Positions 1 to 11,900 of a stretch of DNA of 64,000 bases are shown here, piece after piece; within the stretch, counting starts at the first letter, position 1, and each line of letters opens with the position of its first letter. The stretch is from assembly GCF_002646595.1 (NCBI RefSeq), contig NZ_PDUD01000020.1:1-64000 (forward strand), in the 5' to 3' direction. A model generated the notes under the pieces. That model had not been told where the DNA came from, ran no database searches, and worked only from the letters and a program-made list of their open reading frames with translations. The translations under genes and the position numbers were made by a program. Origin of the DNA: Flavilitoribacter nigricans DSM 23189 = NBRC 102662 (GTDB lineage: Bacteria; Bacteroidota; Bacteroidia; Chitinophagales; Saprospiraceae).

Positions 1-119
1 CAAATATGATCGAAAATTTGATAATCGATATTATCTCAAATACAAATCAGCATAATTTTTTCACTCTTTTGCTTGCATGGGAACACAGTTCATCCTGAAT
101 TTTTTCAGGACTCAAAAAT

Positions 120-282
120 GACCTCGTAGAGGTTAAACATTCGTAGAAAAATAGTCGAAATGCTGGTTTCGACCTCAGGGAGGTCGCACCACATGGAGCA
201 ATGTGGTAAATGTGCGACCTCCCTGAGGTCGGAAAACGCTTATCTATGCTAAATTCTACGAATATTTGACCTCTCTGAGGTC
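120..282. repeat. nested palindromic fold-back element
   Basis: Four copies of the palindrome GACCTC-N3-GAGGT(C/T) lie at 120-134, 171-185, 216-230 and 268-282. Copies 2 and 3 belong to a perfect 20-bp inverted repeat (170-189 with 212-231), and CCACAT/ATGTGG (189-194, 201-206) extends the inner hairpin. TTCGTAGAA near 140 and TTCTACGAA near 254 pair as well, so the whole stretch can fold into one large imperfect hairpin of palindromes. No U-tract follows. It resembles a REP- or MITE-like element more than a terminator. The rest of 1-407 shows no gene. Confidence 0.75.
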
Positions 283-402
283 ATACACCGCCTTTTGTAA
301 AATCCGGGGTAATTCATGTTTCCACCCTTTACCAACATTAACTTAACAGTGGATTGTGGATAAATTAACCACCCACTAGGGTTAGTCTAGCTTCCTTTTT
401 TC

Positions 403-410
403 TATTTTTG
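403..410 (+). promoter_or_regulatory. -7 promoter element of smc
   Basis: TATTTTTG fits the Bacteroidota sigma-A element TAnnTTTG. It ends 6 bases before the smc ATG, so the transcript would be leaderless or nearly so. The -33 TTG is poor here (a TTA at 382-384). Confidence 0.5.
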
Positions 411-416
411 CAGGCT

Positions 417-3400
417 ATGAGATTGCAGCGCCTGGAAATAAAAGGTTTTAAAAGTTTCGCGAACGAGACGGTCATCAACTTCGATGCCGACGTGATCGGT
501 ATCGTGGGGCCGAACGGTTCGGGAAAGTCCAATATTGTGGATGCCATCCGCTGGGTATTGGGCGAACAAAAGAGCCGTGAACTGCGTCTGGACCAGATGT
601 CCAGCGTGATCTTTAACGGTACGAAAAAACGCAAACCCTCCGGTGTCGCTTCCGTTTCCCTCACCTTTGAGAATACCAAGAATCTTTTGCCGGTCGAGTA
701 CCAGTCGGTCACCATCACCCGGATGCTGTACCGCAGCGGGGAAAGTGAATACCGCCTGAACGGAGTAACCTGTAGACTGAAGGATATCACCTCACTTTTT
801 CTGGATACCGGTATCGGATCCAACTCCTACGCCATCATTGCCCTGGGCATGGTAGACGATATCCTGGCGGATAAGGACAACAGCCGCCGGAAGATGTTCG
901 AACAGGCGGCGGGGATCTCCAAATACAAACTCCGGAAGCGGGAAACGCTCAATAAGCTCAAAAATACGACTGAAGACCTGGACCGGGTGGAGGATCTGCT
1001 CTACGAGATCGATCAGAACCTGAAAACCCTGGAAAAACAGGCCCGTCGGGCGCGTAAGTTCTTCGAACTCAAGGCGCAGTATAAAGAAATGAGCGTCAAT
1101 CTTGCAGTGATCAAGATCAACGCCCTGCGGGATAAGCAGCGGGATATGGCCAAAAAGCTCAACGAAGAGCAGGACAAATACCGCAATTTCGACGTCAAGA
1201 GCAATCAACTGGAAGCCAGGCTGGAAGAAGAGCGCAAGGCCAATCTGGATAAGGAAAAGGCCCTGAGCGACCGCCAGCGGGAACTCAACGACCTCATCGG
1301 TCAGATCCGCAGCCTGGAGAACGATAAGCGCATGCAGGATCAGCGCCTCCAGTTTATCGAACAGAATAAAGGAAAATTGTCTTCGGACATCCAGCAGGCG
1401 CGGACCCGCATCCAGCAGCTGGAAGAAGATATTGAACATTACCAGACGGAACTCAATACCGAAAAACGGATCGAATCCCGGCTGGAGCTCGAACTGGAAC
1501 AGGCGGAAGATGCACTGCAGAAGATCCGGGAGAACCACGGTTCCGTCAAGGCCGACCTGGAAGAGGTCGTGAACCGCCAGCAGGCGGTAGAGCGGGAGCT
1601 ATTCGAGTTTGAAAAAGAAAAAGCCGTTTATTCCAACCGCATCGAGACCTATCGTCAGGAGATCGAGCGCAGTCGGCTAGATATTGAAATGCGGACCGGC
1701 GAAGTAAGCGGCCTGCGCGAAAAGATCCGGGGGATCGAGGAACAGGTGCAGGCGAAAAAGAGCGAAGTGGAAACCCTCGAAAAGGCCGAAGAAAAACGGC
1801 AGACGGATATCAGTCAGGCCGAAGAACAACTAGAGGAGATCAACCAGAAGCGGAGCCGCGTGAACCGCCAGCTGGACGCCAAGCGCAATGAGTTCAAGCT
1901 GACCCAGAGCATGATCGAAAACCTGGAAGGCTTTCCCGAATCCATTCGTTTTTTGAGCGGAAATAAGGACTGGAAACAAAATGCGCCGCTGCTCTCCGAC
2001 CTGATCTATGTGCAGGAGAATTACCGGATCGCCATCGAGAATTACCTGGAACCCTATCTGAATTACTACGTCGTTGAAAATCTGGAAGAAGCCTACGCGG
2101 CTATCCAGTTGCTGAGTCGTAGTCAGAAGGGCAAGGCCAATTTCTTCCTGCTGGATGCCTTCCGGGACTACAGCGCCCCGATCGCCCTGCTGCCGGGAGC
2201 GACCCAGGCGATCGATCTGGTGGAAACCGAGCCGAAATATTATAATCTGTTCAGTTATTTGCTTGAGCACGTATTGGTTACGGATCAGGAAGACCTGAAA
2301 CAACCGGTTGGTGAACAAACGACGCTGCTCTCCAGCAGCGGACGCTTCATCAAACGCAAATACAGTATATCCGGTGGTTCCGTCGGCTTGTTCGAAGGTA
2401 AAAAGATCGGCCGTAAGAAGAACCTGGAGGTACTCGAAAAAGCCATTCAAAAGGCAGAGCGCGAAGAAAACCGCCTGTCCACGGAATATTTCAGTCTGCG
2501 TAAAAAGCTGGAGGAGCTGCGTGCGAAAAAGACCAACGCCCAGATCCAGCACGAACGGCAGCAACTCAATCAGCTGGAGCAACAGCGCATTTCGCTGGCC
2601 ACGCGCCTGGAAAACTTTGAATCCTTCATCCTCGAAGTAAGTACGAAGATCGAAGAGAGCGAAGGCCAGATCGGTGAACTGGAAAAATCCATCCGCGATA
2701 TCGAAGAGCAGCTTGCGGAAAAAATGGATGTGATCAGCGGGATCAAAGATCAGATCCACAATACGGATAGTTCGTTCCGGGAAATTGCCGAGCAGCTCAG
2801 TCAGGCATCCACCGATTATAACGATAAGAATATTGCCTTTATCCGCCAGCAAAATAAAGTGGGCGCTTTTCAGCGGGAGCTGAATTACCGGGAAAAGCAA
2901 CTGGAAGAGACCCGGCAGACCCTGGCAAGGAACCAGGAAACGCTGGCCAAAAGCGACGGTGAAGTCCGGGAGATCCAGGATGCCCTGGACCAGCAGGAGG
3001 TCAAACTGCGGGAAGCCTACGAATCCCGGAAAGTGATGGAGGAAACCCTTACCGAAGCGGAACAGATCTATTACAAAGCCCGGGGCGGCATCAATGAGAT
3101 CGAGGATGAATTGCGGAAGATCACCCGGCAGCGACAGGACGCCCAGATCCTGATCAACCAGTTAAAGGAAAAATATAATGATGTGAAGTTTGAGGTTACT
3201 TCGGTAGCCCAACGTCTGCGCATCGAGTTCAGTATAGAGATCAACGAAGTACTCAATCAGGAGCGCGAGCCGGAAACCCTTCCTCTGGAAGAACTAGAGC
3301 TAAAAGTGGATCGCATCCGGGGCCGACTGGATAATTACGGGGAGATCAACCCGATGGCGGTGGAAGCGTACGACGAAATGAAAGAACGCTTCGACACCAT

Positions 3401-3971
3401 TTCCCAGCAGCGGGACGATATCCTACAGGCCAAGGAGTCCCTCATTGAAACCATCAAGGAGATCGAGGATACCGCTACGAATCAGTTCCTCGATTCTTTC
3501 GAAAAAGCTCGCGGCTATTTTATTGACGTCTTCCGCAGTCTATTTACCGAGGACGATAACTGTGATCTCATCCTACTGGAACCGGAGAATCCGCTGGAAT
3601 CCAAGATCGAGATCGTAGCCAAGCCCAAAGGTAAACGACCACAAACCATCAGCCAGTTGTCGGGCGGGGAAAAAACCCTGACCGCAACGGCTCTGTTGTT
3701 TGCTCTGTACCTGCTCAAACCGGCACCCTTCTGTATCTTCGATGAGGTGGACGCGCCGCTGGATGATGCCAACATCAATAAGTTCAACCGGATCATCAAG
3801 AAATTCTCCCGGGATTCCCAGTTCATCATCGTTACCCACAACAAGCTGACCATGGCCGCGGTAGATACCATCTACGGCGTATTCATGGCTTCCCAGGGCG
3901 TCTCCGGGGTTAGTCCGGTGGATTTCCGCGATTTTGAACATAAGGCTACCTTTGAGGTGAGTGCCAACTAG
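417..3971 (+). CDS. smc: chromosome segregation protein SMC
   Basis: Bacterial condensin ATPase that compacts and separates sister chromosomes together with ScpA and ScpB. At 1184 residues it has the normal family length. The N-terminal head has the Walker A motif GPNGSGKS (residues 31-38). Two long Glu/Lys/Arg-rich coiled coils flank a hinge at roughly 510-690. The C-terminal head has the ABC signature QLSGGEK followed by Walker B CIFDEVDAPLDD. I chose the ATG at 417 because the protein then begins MRLQRLEIKGFKSF, the standard SMC start; a TTG three codons upstream is also open. No scpA or scpB is next to it. The identification is certain; the start is very likely. Confidence 0.97.
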   Translation: MRLQRLEIKGFKSFANETVINFDADVIGIVGPNGSGKSNIVDAIRWVLGEQKSRELRLDQMSSVIFNGTKKRKPSGVASVSLTFENTKNLLPVEYQSVTITRMLYRSGESEYRLNGVTCRLKDITSLFLDTGIGSNSYAIIALGMVDDILADKDNSRRKMFEQAAGISKYKLRKRETLNKLKNTTEDLDRVEDLLYEIDQNLKTLEKQARRARKFFELKAQYKEMSVNLAVIKINALRDKQRDMAKKLNEEQDKYRNFDVKSNQLEARLEEERKANLDKEKALSDRQRELNDLIGQIRSLENDKRMQDQRLQFIEQNKGKLSSDIQQARTRIQQLEEDIEHYQTELNTEKRIESRLELELEQAEDALQKIRENHGSVKADLEEVVNRQQAVERELFEFEKEKAVYSNRIETYRQEIERSRLDIEMRTGEVSGLREKIRGIEEQVQAKKSEVETLEKAEEKRQTDISQAEEQLEEINQKRSRVNRQLDAKRNEFKLTQSMIENLEGFPESIRFLSGNKDWKQNAPLLSDLIYVQENYRIAIENYLEPYLNYYVVENLEEAYAAIQLLSRSQKGKANFFLLDAFRDYSAPIALLPGATQAIDLVETEPKYYNLFSYLLEHVLVTDQEDLKQPVGEQTTLLSSSGRFIKRKYSISGGSVGLFEGKKIGRKKNLEVLEKAIQKAEREENRLSTEYFSLRKKLEELRAKKTNAQIQHERQQLNQLEQQRISLATRLENFESFILEVSTKIEESEGQIGELEKSIRDIEEQLAEKMDVISGIKDQIHNTDSSFREIAEQLSQASTDYNDKNIAFIRQQNKVGAFQRELNYREKQLEETRQTLARNQETLAKSDGEVREIQDALDQQEVKLREAYESRKVMEETLTEAEQIYYKARGGINEIEDELRKITRQRQDAQILINQLKEKYNDVKFEVTSVAQRLRIEFSIEINEVLNQEREPETLPLEELELKVDRIRGRLDNYGEINPMAVEAYDEMKERFDTISQQRDDILQAKESLIETIKEIEDTATNQFLDSFEKARGYFIDVFRSLFTEDDNCDLILLEPENPLESKIEIVAKPKGKRPQTISQLSGGEKTLTATALLFALYLLKPAPFCIFDEVDAPLDDANINKFNRIIKKFSRDSQFIIVTHNKLTMAAVDTIYGVFMASQGVSGVSPVDFRDFEHKATFEVSAN

Positions 3972-4862
3972 CCGCCTACAGTTTCTTGAATACTTTCGAA
4001 AGGGTAGGAGCGGGCTGCCAAATTATAATGGCTGCCTGCTGCCAATCACCCGAAATTATTTTTAGATTAATTTATCGTTAAGAATAAAAGTGAAGTAGTT
4101 GGGAATTAGATAGTTATGAGATTATTTTTTTGGATATATGAAAAAACATTTGATTATCCTATGTTTTTTAGTGTAAAATGCTTAAACTTGTAGCAATCGT
4201 AGAATTTATTCTAAATCTACACAAGCTTTTCCTCCCTTACTACATTTCAATTTACTACTTCATCGTAGGTGAGCAACACCATCAAGGCTATTTTCAATAG
4301 CCCTGCACGCTTTTGAGCAATACTATACAAACACAAGTTTATCTAAAGTACATTTTGCTGTAAGGCCACTCCTGTGTCCGGTCGGTTCGATCCGGCGCGT
4401 ATAGGGTGCACTTTACAAACGCAAAAGCTATGTCTACTATCCATTAGTCAAAAGATCATGCATCTTTCTGACCCGGTATAACAATGCACTTACTGTACTT
4501 TCCCATAAACCGACAAAGTAGCACTTCGGACAGATAAGGTTTAGGTAAAACATCCTGTCCAGCAACCACGAGATCAACACTTTCAAGATTTAACGGCCAT
4601 TTAGAGTCGCCCGGTTTCCGGGCATCAGTTACTATCGGGCATATACCTGTACCTCGATAGACTGCAATCTATTGGCTGTCAGGCAAGTAGATTAAACCAT
4701 TTAAGTATTACCCAAACAATTAAAGCAATGTCTGCACACTCATTGAAAGTGTTCGTACTCAAGCTGTTCCGGTTGTGTAAGAACTGGAAACCTCCAAAAG
4801 AAAATACCTGTCCGGCCGGATGGTCTCCAATGTGCCGGATCAGTATGGAGAAAGCTCCCGGA
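3972..4862. other. long AT-rich intergenic region
   Basis: No convincing gene is present. Two small perfect hairpins occur: GGCTATT/AATAGCC at 4286-4302 and GCCCGG/CCGGGC at 4609-4623. Neither has a clean U-tract. An open frame from the ATG at 4728 joins the next gene, but residues 1-45 of that extension have no signal-peptide character, so this part is probably 5' untranslated. Confidence 0.5.
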
Positions 4863-7800
4863 ATGCGAAACACTCATCTTCTACCCGGGACAATCTTTTT
4901 ATTTTTCTTTCTCCTTTTTCCCGTATTTAATGATGCTCATGCCCATACTTCGGCTGAAACTACTGCCGTAGAGGAAGCTATGCTGGCCACGGACTGCAAC
5001 GATCCGATCGTTGGAAAAGGTGCCGTGGTCGATCAGATCAATACGGGATTGGCCTGCCTGCTGTGCGGCAATTCAGATCTGGAAAATATCATAGACGGAG
5101 ACCTGACTAACAGTATGACTTTCAATAGTCTGGCTACGGTAGCGGGCCTTACCCCACTGGTCTCCGTGAAAGCCCTGCAGCAGAATCATGCTGCCGGTCA
5201 GCGGGCCGGATTTGTGGTTCAGTCCGTTACGGGGCTGCTGGATATCAACCTGTTAGATAATTTCACGATCCGCACTTATCTGGACAATTCCTTCCAGGAA
5301 TCAGCCAATACCAGCCTTGGCCAGATCCTGACCATCAGCAATATTGGTGGCGAGGGCAGCAAAAAACGGATCAGTTTTATCACTACCCAACCTTTCGATG
5401 AGATCGAGCTGGTGATCGATAACACCGTTTCCGGTTTATCCAGTTTGCGGGTATTCTACGCCTACGTGGAACCGCCCGACTGTGATCACGATTGTGTTTC
5501 CGCCTTGGTCCCAACCAATTATACGTCTTCCGTAACCGAATCTTTCATTACCGGATGTACCGCCTTACTGGGCTGTGGTGTACAAAACACCGCTAACATT
5601 GTAGACGCGGATACCACCGATTTCGGTACCATTGATTTCGGATTACTCGGCCTGGGGCAAACCGGCGTGGTTTCCGTTGCGGCGGGTACCTCTTTTCCCG
5701 GTGGCTACGAAGTAGGATTCGCCATTGAGAAGCAGGGACTGCTTGGACTGATCGATCTGTCCACCCTATCTAACATTCAGTTGACGACCCGCCTGGGCGG
5801 ATCTAATCAGGAATCGCAGAGTGCGGGTGGTGCGATCGCTAATATCGGACAGCTCGGTAACACTAATATTACGTTGGTGAGTTTCAAAACAAACCTGCCG
5901 TTCGATGAGATCCGGCTGGCGGTAACCGAGACTTTGAATGTCGGTCAGGAATACAATGTTTACTACGCGTTTATCCGGCCGGACAGCGACAATGACGGTT
6001 TCCCCGATTGTGTCGACAGTTGCCCGGGCGGTGATGATAATTTTGATGCGGACGGCAACGGCATCCCGGACGATTGTGATCTGGTATGTGATGTAAATGC
6101 CGGACTGGATCTGACGATCTGCCCGCCGGAAACTACGGCCAATCTGCCACCCGCCGGCTCCGGCCAGACCTGGGTCGCCTTAGCCGGCAACCCGGCACCG
6201 GCGAGCATTGACAACAGTGGCAATGTTACGGGCATGACCGTAGACGGCACTTACTTTTTTGAACTGCAGGAAGGTAGCTGTTCGGATGTGGTAGCGATCA
6301 ATCGGGAGGAATTCGCGGTTGACCAGTCCTGTAACGATCCGATCGTGGCCGGAGATGTGGTCATTGACGGTACGAATCTGCTGGGCGGGGTCTGTCTGAA
6401 CTGTTTTTCGGCGGATGCCGGAAATGTGATCGACGGTGACCTGTCCAATTATTCGGAATACGATCAGTTATTGAGCGTGCTGACGGCTACCTCGCTGATC
6501 TCCGTACGGGATCCGAGCAATGTCTATCCGGGCGGCACCCGGGCGGGATACGTGATCTCTTTACCCGACGGTCTGCTGGATGCTACGGTACTGGGCGCTT
6601 TCCAACTTCGCACGCTGCTGGACGGCAGCTTGCAGGAAACCGCAACGACCGGCAACGGCCTGCTGAGTGCCGGCGTGCTGGGCGGTCCGGGCAATAAGCA
6701 ACGGATCAGTTTTGTCACTTCCCAGCCCTTTGACGAACTGGAACTTGTAGTCGGCAATGTGGCCGGCTTACTGACCACCGTTCGCATCTACTATGCCTTT
6801 GAGGAACCCACTTTTTGTCCGGATTCCGGCGGCGGAGCGGGAGGTGCCTGTCTGGAATACCTCACTGCTTCCAGTGATGCCTGCTCGATGATTTCCTACG
6901 ACCGGACGGATATTACCGCCCTCGCCTGCGCACTGTGCGAGGTGGATAACATCAGTAATGTCGTAGACGGCAATCTCAACAATTTTACCACCATACGCCT
7001 GACGGCAGGAGTTATCGGATCTGCTTCCATTTCCATTAAGAATGTTGCCACTATCGCCGGCGGCTACGAGGTCGGTTTCGGCCTGGGAGGTGGCGTTGAA
7101 TTACTGACCGCTGACGTCCTGCAGGACCTCACCCTAACCACCTACCTGAACGGTACCCAACGCGAGAGTTTCACGGCCAGCAACAGCCTGGTGGATATTA
7201 CCCTTTTGGGTAGTTCGGGTATCGGTTTACTCAGTTTCCGTACCAGTATCAGTTTTGACGAAGTTCAGCTTACCGTTTCGGCTCCCGTTACGGCCAATGT
7301 ACTTTCCGAACTGGAAGTTTACTACGGTTTCATTCGTAGTGATGTAGACGGAGACGGTACACCGGATTGTCTGGATCAATGCTGCGGCGGTGACGACAGT
7401 CTGGATGCCGATGGCGATGGTATCCCCGATGCCTGTGACGGCGGTCCGGATGCAGTGGACGATGTAGCCACTGTAGATGAGGATCTGACCGTCAAGATCA
7501 ATGTGCTGGCCAATGACGATTTTGGCCGGGATGGCCCCAGTGCCACCGCAATTACCGTGGTGACGAATGGCGCGAACGGTACCGCTACCGTGGATGATAA
7601 CGGTACGCCCAACGATCCGACGGATGATACGATCGATTATGCGCCAAACGCCAACTTCAGTGGTAGTGACAGTTTCACCTACGAGATCTGCGACTCGGAC
7701 GGAGCTTGCGACCAGGCGACGGTCAATGTTACCGTAAACCCGGTAAACGATACTCCGGTTGCGGTGGATGATCTGGCATCGGTAGATGAGAACGGTACGG

Positions 7801-8867
7801 TCAATGTACCCGTCACCGCTAACGATGACTTTGGGGGTGACGGTCCGGCCATCGGAGCGATCACCATCGTGACCAACGGCGCGAACGGTACCGCCACGGT
7901 CAACGACAACGGCACGCCCGACGATCCGACGGATGATAGTATTGACTATACGCCAAATGCCAATTTTGTGGGCACCGACCAGGTGACTTACGAGATCTGC
8001 GATGCGGACGGTACCTGCGATCAGGCCATCGCCACCATTGAGGTTAACGCGGTGAATCTGCGATTGCAACTCAGGGTACTGCTCCAGGGAGCCCTGCTGG
8101 GTACACCCGGGACCATCATGCGGGACGATCTGCGTTCGGATGGCGTCATTCCCAATACCGAACCCTACACGGCACTTCCCGCCTTTACCCACGTGAACGG
8201 AGGTGGGGGCGAGAGCGTTTCGAACCCCGGAACGGTTTTTGCCGACCAGGGAAATAATTCCATTGTGGATTGGGTATTTGTGGAACTCCGGGATCCGGCT
8301 GATGCCACCCTCGTTGTCGCTACCCGCTCCGGGCTGGTACAACGGGACGGAGATGTGGTGGATGTGGACGGTACCTCGGCCCTGGCCTTTACCCAGTCGT
8401 CCGCCGGCTCCTACTATGTAGCCGTACGGCACCGAAACCATCTGGGAACCATGACGGCCGATCCGATTGCGCTGGCTACTTCCGGCACACTGGTCGATTT
8501 TACCGATACCGGTCTGGACCTGTACGAGCAAAGTGCAGCTTACGACGGTAAAGAGCAGATCACGGTAAACGGGAGTTACGCCCTCTACGCCGGGAATACC
8601 AACGCCAATGCCTCGGTAGTGTTTGCCGGCCAGAGCAACGATAAAGACCCCATTTTCAATGAGGTAGATCAGGCGTCCGGCAACCTGCTTAAACTGCAAA
8701 CTTACATTTTCAACGGTTACAACTTAGGTGATGTGAACATGGACGGTTCATCCATTTTTGCCGGCCAGAACAACGATGTCGATCCCATTTTCAACAATGT
8801 GGACGGGCATCCCAATAACGTGCTGAAGTTGCAAACCTTCATTATACCCGAACAATTAGCGAAATAA
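4863..8867 (+). CDS. giant secreted multidomain protein A
   Basis: A 1334-residue extracellular protein of unknown function. The start at 4863 places a typical signal peptide (hydrophobic run [14 protein letters not shown]) at the N-terminus; ATGs at 4845 and 4728 are alternatives. After it come four copies of a roughly 160-residue module I do not recognise, marked by NxxDGDxxN and a late LPFDExxL pattern. Modules 2 and 4 are each followed by a thrombospondin type 3-like calcium segment ([24 protein letters not shown]). Two 103-residue Big_9/cadherin-like repeats follow (7443-8060), then a C-terminal region shared with protein B that ends in two dockerin-like units with a GDVNMDG loop. No T9SS tail is visible; the protein ends FIIPEQLAK. 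Probable cell-surface or matrix adhesin. Only 75 bp separate it from protein B. Confidence 0.85.
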   Translation: MRNTHLLPGTIFLFFFLLFPVFNDAHAHTSAETTAVEEAMLATDCNDPIVGKGAVVDQINTGLACLLCGNSDLENIIDGDLTNSMTFNSLATVAGLTPLVSVKALQQNHAAGQRAGFVVQSVTGLLDINLLDNFTIRTYLDNSFQESANTSLGQILTISNIGGEGSKKRISFITTQPFDEIELVIDNTVSGLSSLRVFYAYVEPPDCDHDCVSALVPTNYTSSVTESFITGCTALLGCGVQNTANIVDADTTDFGTIDFGLLGLGQTGVVSVAAGTSFPGGYEVGFAIEKQGLLGLIDLSTLSNIQLTTRLGGSNQESQSAGGAIANIGQLGNTNITLVSFKTNLPFDEIRLAVTETLNVGQEYNVYYAFIRPDSDNDGFPDCVDSCPGGDDNFDADGNGIPDDCDLVCDVNAGLDLTICPPETTANLPPAGSGQTWVALAGNPAPASIDNSGNVTGMTVDGTYFFELQEGSCSDVVAINREEFAVDQSCNDPIVAGDVVIDGTNLLGGVCLNCFSADAGNVIDGDLSNYSEYDQLLSVLTATSLISVRDPSNVYPGGTRAGYVISLPDGLLDATVLGAFQLRTLLDGSLQETATTGNGLLSAGVLGGPGNKQRISFVTSQPFDELELVVGNVAGLLTTVRIYYAFEEPTFCPDSGGGAGGACLEYLTASSDACSMISYDRTDITALACALCEVDNISNVVDGNLNNFTTIRLTAGVIGSASISIKNVATIAGGYEVGFGLGGGVELLTADVLQDLTLTTYLNGTQRESFTASNSLVDITLLGSSGIGLLSFRTSISFDEVQLTVSAPVTANVLSELEVYYGFIRSDVDGDGTPDCLDQCCGGDDSLDADGDGIPDACDGGPDAVDDVATVDEDLTVKINVLANDDFGRDGPSATAITVVTNGANGTATVDDNGTPNDPTDDTIDYAPNANFSGSDSFTYEICDSDGACDQATVNVTVNPVNDTPVAVDDLASVDENGTVNVPVTANDDFGGDGPAIGAITIVTNGANGTATVNDNGTPDDPTDDSIDYTPNANFVGTDQVTYEICDADGTCDQAIATIEVNAVNLRLQLRVLLQGALLGTPGTIMRDDLRSDGVIPNTEPYTALPAFTHVNGGGGESVSNPGTVFADQGNNSIVDWVFVELRDPADATLVVATRSGLVQRDGDVVDVDGTSALAFTQSSAGSYYVAVRHRNHLGTMTADPIALATSGTLVDFTDTGLDLYEQSAAYDGKEQITVNGSYALYAGNTNANASVVFAGQSNDKDPIFNEVDQASGNLLKLQTYIFNGYNLGDVNMDGSSIFAGQNNDVDPIFNNVDGHPNNVLKLQTFIIPEQLAK
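7443..8060 (+). repeat. two 309-bp Big_9-like repeats in protein A
   Basis: Two in-frame copies of 103 codons each, the same module that is expanded in the two downstream genes. Hallmarks are AVDDxASVDE, [16 protein letters not shown] and the Asp-rich end before VND. Confidence 0.85.
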
Positions 8868-8942
8868 TTTGAGCCCAACAGGGGATATTCTGCCGATTTA
8901 GGTCTATCCCTCCCATAGTTAAACTTTTTAATTATCCTCTAC

Positions 8943-11900
8943 ATGAAACAAATAACCATAACTACTCTTTTGCTGTTTTTGGCCCTAACCATTTACGGAC
9001 AAAATCAGGTTACCTATGGATTCATACAGGATCCTAGTGACCCGCTGCACATTACGGCGGTGGCGTATCCGAACTTTAGTTCCAACAACGTTACGATCTC
9101 CACTTCCGTATTTTCTTTTCTGCTTCCGGAAGGAACAGTCACCAACCCCTCGGTAGATCCGCTACCCGGCTCCGGCAGTTTTGTCGACATTACGGGTACC
9201 TGGGTAGCCCAAAGACTTACCCCCGATGTCTATTCGGGTATAGGTTTTGATCCGAACGACCTGCAGGGAAATGACGTCTACCAGGTAGTATTACAAAACT
9301 CACCCTCACCTCCGGCAGTCAGTGGACAGGCAATTGAATTATTTTCTTTTGATTTGCCTGCTGACTGTTTTGGAGGAAATGTGGAGGTTTTGACGAATGA
9401 TGGCTCTATCCAACAGGCCATCCTGAATAACCTCGGTGCGAACTTCAATAACCAGATATCGGTCAGTGTGGACGATGCACCGGCACAGGACCTTTATTTC
9501 GGCAACGATCCGAGTACGTTCTCCTACGCCTGTCCGCTGGACGGAGCGCCGATCGCCAACGATGATATTGCATCGGTGGATGAAGATGCTTTTGTGGAAA
9601 TCCTGGTATTGAACAATGATGATTTTGGGGTAAACGGACCCGCAATTGGTGCGATTACCATTTTTGCTTCCCCGGCCAACGGTACGGTGACCGTGAATGA
9701 CGGTGGCACCCCCAACGATCCGACGGACGATACGATCACCTACACGCCGGACCCGGATTTCAACGGTAGTGACAGCTTCCAGTATCAGATCTGTGATGCG
9801 GATGGCGACTGCGATGAAGCCACGGTCAGTGTTACCGTCAATCCGATTAATGACCTGCCGACTGCCGTGGATGATGTAGCCACTACCGATGAGGATGTGG
9901 CCGTATTGATCGATGTATTGGTAAACGATGATTTTGGTGGCGATGGCCCTTCCAACGGGGCGATCACGATCTTTTCCTCGCCGGCTAACGGTACGGTGAC
10001 GGTCAACGACGGTGGCACCCCCAACGATCCGACCGATGATACGATCACTTATACGCCGAATGCCAACTACAACGGCAGCGACAGCTTTGAATATGAGATC
10101 TGTGACAGCAACGGCGATTGCGACCAGGCAACGGTGAGTATCACCATCAATCCGGTGAACGATCTGCCCACGGCGGTGGACGATATAGCCAGCGTTGATG
10201 AAGACGCTTTCGTAAACATTCCGGTTACGGCGAATGATGACTTTGGCGGCGACGGCCCGGCCCTCGCCGACATCACGATCTTTTCCTCACCGGCCAACGG
10301 TATGGTGACGGTAGACAACGGTGGTACGCCGAACGATCCGACGGACGATAGTGTGATCTATACGCCGAATGCGAACTACTTCGGTAGCGACAGTTTCGAA
10401 TACGAGATCTGCGATGCCAACGGTGATTGCGATCAGGCCACGGTCAATGTGACCATCAATCCGGTAAACGACCTGCCGACGGCAGTTGACGATGTAGCTT
10501 CAGTTGACGAAGACGCTTTCGTGAACATTCCGGTAACGGCCAACGACGACTTCGGCGGCGACGGCCCGGCAATTGCGGACATCACAATCTTCTCCTCCCC
10601 GGCCAACGGTACGGTGACGGTGGACGACGGTGGTACGCCGAACGATCCGACGGACGATAGCGTGATCTACACGCCGAATGCAAACTACTTCGGTAGCGAT
10701 AGCTTTGAATACGAGATCTGTGACGCCAATGGCGATTGCGACCAGGCGACGGTCAGTGTGACCATCAATGCCGTGAACGATCTACCTACAGCCGTAGATG
10801 ATGTAGTGAGCGTTGATGAAGATGATTCTGTAAACATTCCGGTAACGGCGAACGACGATTTCGGCGGCGACGGTCCTGCCCTTGCGGACATTACGATCGT
10901 GGATTCTCCGGACTTTGGTACGGTGGTAGTTGATGACAACGGCACCGCAAACGATCCGACTGATGATATCGTGATCTACACGCCAGATCCGGATTACTTC
11001 GGCAACGACAGCTTTACTTACCAGATGTGCGACGCCAACGGCGATTGCGATGTGGGTACTGTAAATATCACGGTTGATCCGGTGAACGACCTGCCGACCG
11101 CAGTGGACGATGTAGCCAGCGTTGACGAAGATGCTTTCGTGAATATTCCGGTAACGGCCAACGACGACTTTGGCGGCGACGGTCCGGCGATTGCGGACAT
11201 CACGATCTTCTCCTCCCCGGCCAACGGTACGGTGACGGTAGACGACGGTGGTACTCCGAACGATCCTACGGATGATAGCGTGATCTATACGCCTAATGCA
11301 AACTACTTCGGTAGTGATAGCTTTGAATACGAGATCTGCGATGCCAATGGCGACTGCGATCAGGCGACGGTCAGCGTGACCATCAATGCCGTGAACGACC
11401 TGCCGACGGCCGTAACCGACAATGTATCCGTAGATGAAGACGATTCGGTCAACATCCCGGTAACGGCGAACGACGATTTCGGCGGCGATGGTCCGGCCCT
11501 TGCGGACATTACGATCGTGGATTCTCCGGACTTCGGTACGGTGGTAGTTGATAACAACGGCACCGCCAACGATCCGACGGATGATATCGTGATCTATACG
11601 CCGGATCCGAATTACTTTGGTAATGACAGCTTTACCTACCAGATGTGCGATGCCAACGGCGATTGCGATGTGGGTACGGTTAACATCACGGTTGATCCGG
11701 TGAACGACCTGCCCACCGCAGTTGACGATGTAGCTTCAGTTGACGAAGATGCCTTCGTAAACATTCCGGTAACGGCCAACGACGACTTTGGCGGCGACGG
11801 TCCGGCGATTGCGGACATCACGATCTTCTCTTCTCCGGCCAACGGTACGGTGACGGTAGACGACGGTGGTACGCCGAACGATCCGACGGACGATAGCGTG

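Noticed and set aside
4286-4302. GGCTATT/AATAGCC hairpin as smc terminator
   Set aside because: It lies over 300 bp after the smc stop and lacks a proper U-tract.
4370-4405. T-loop-like GGTTCGATCC suggesting a tRNA
   Set aside because: The flanking stems do not pair properly, and no acceptor stem, D-arm or anticodon arm can be found around it.
7227-8699. Long minus-strand open frame (490 codons) opposite protein A
   Set aside because: The plus-strand frame has a signal peptide and recognisable domains; the antisense frame is a codon-bias shadow, as are the many 60-100 codon minus frames across the 309-bp repeats.
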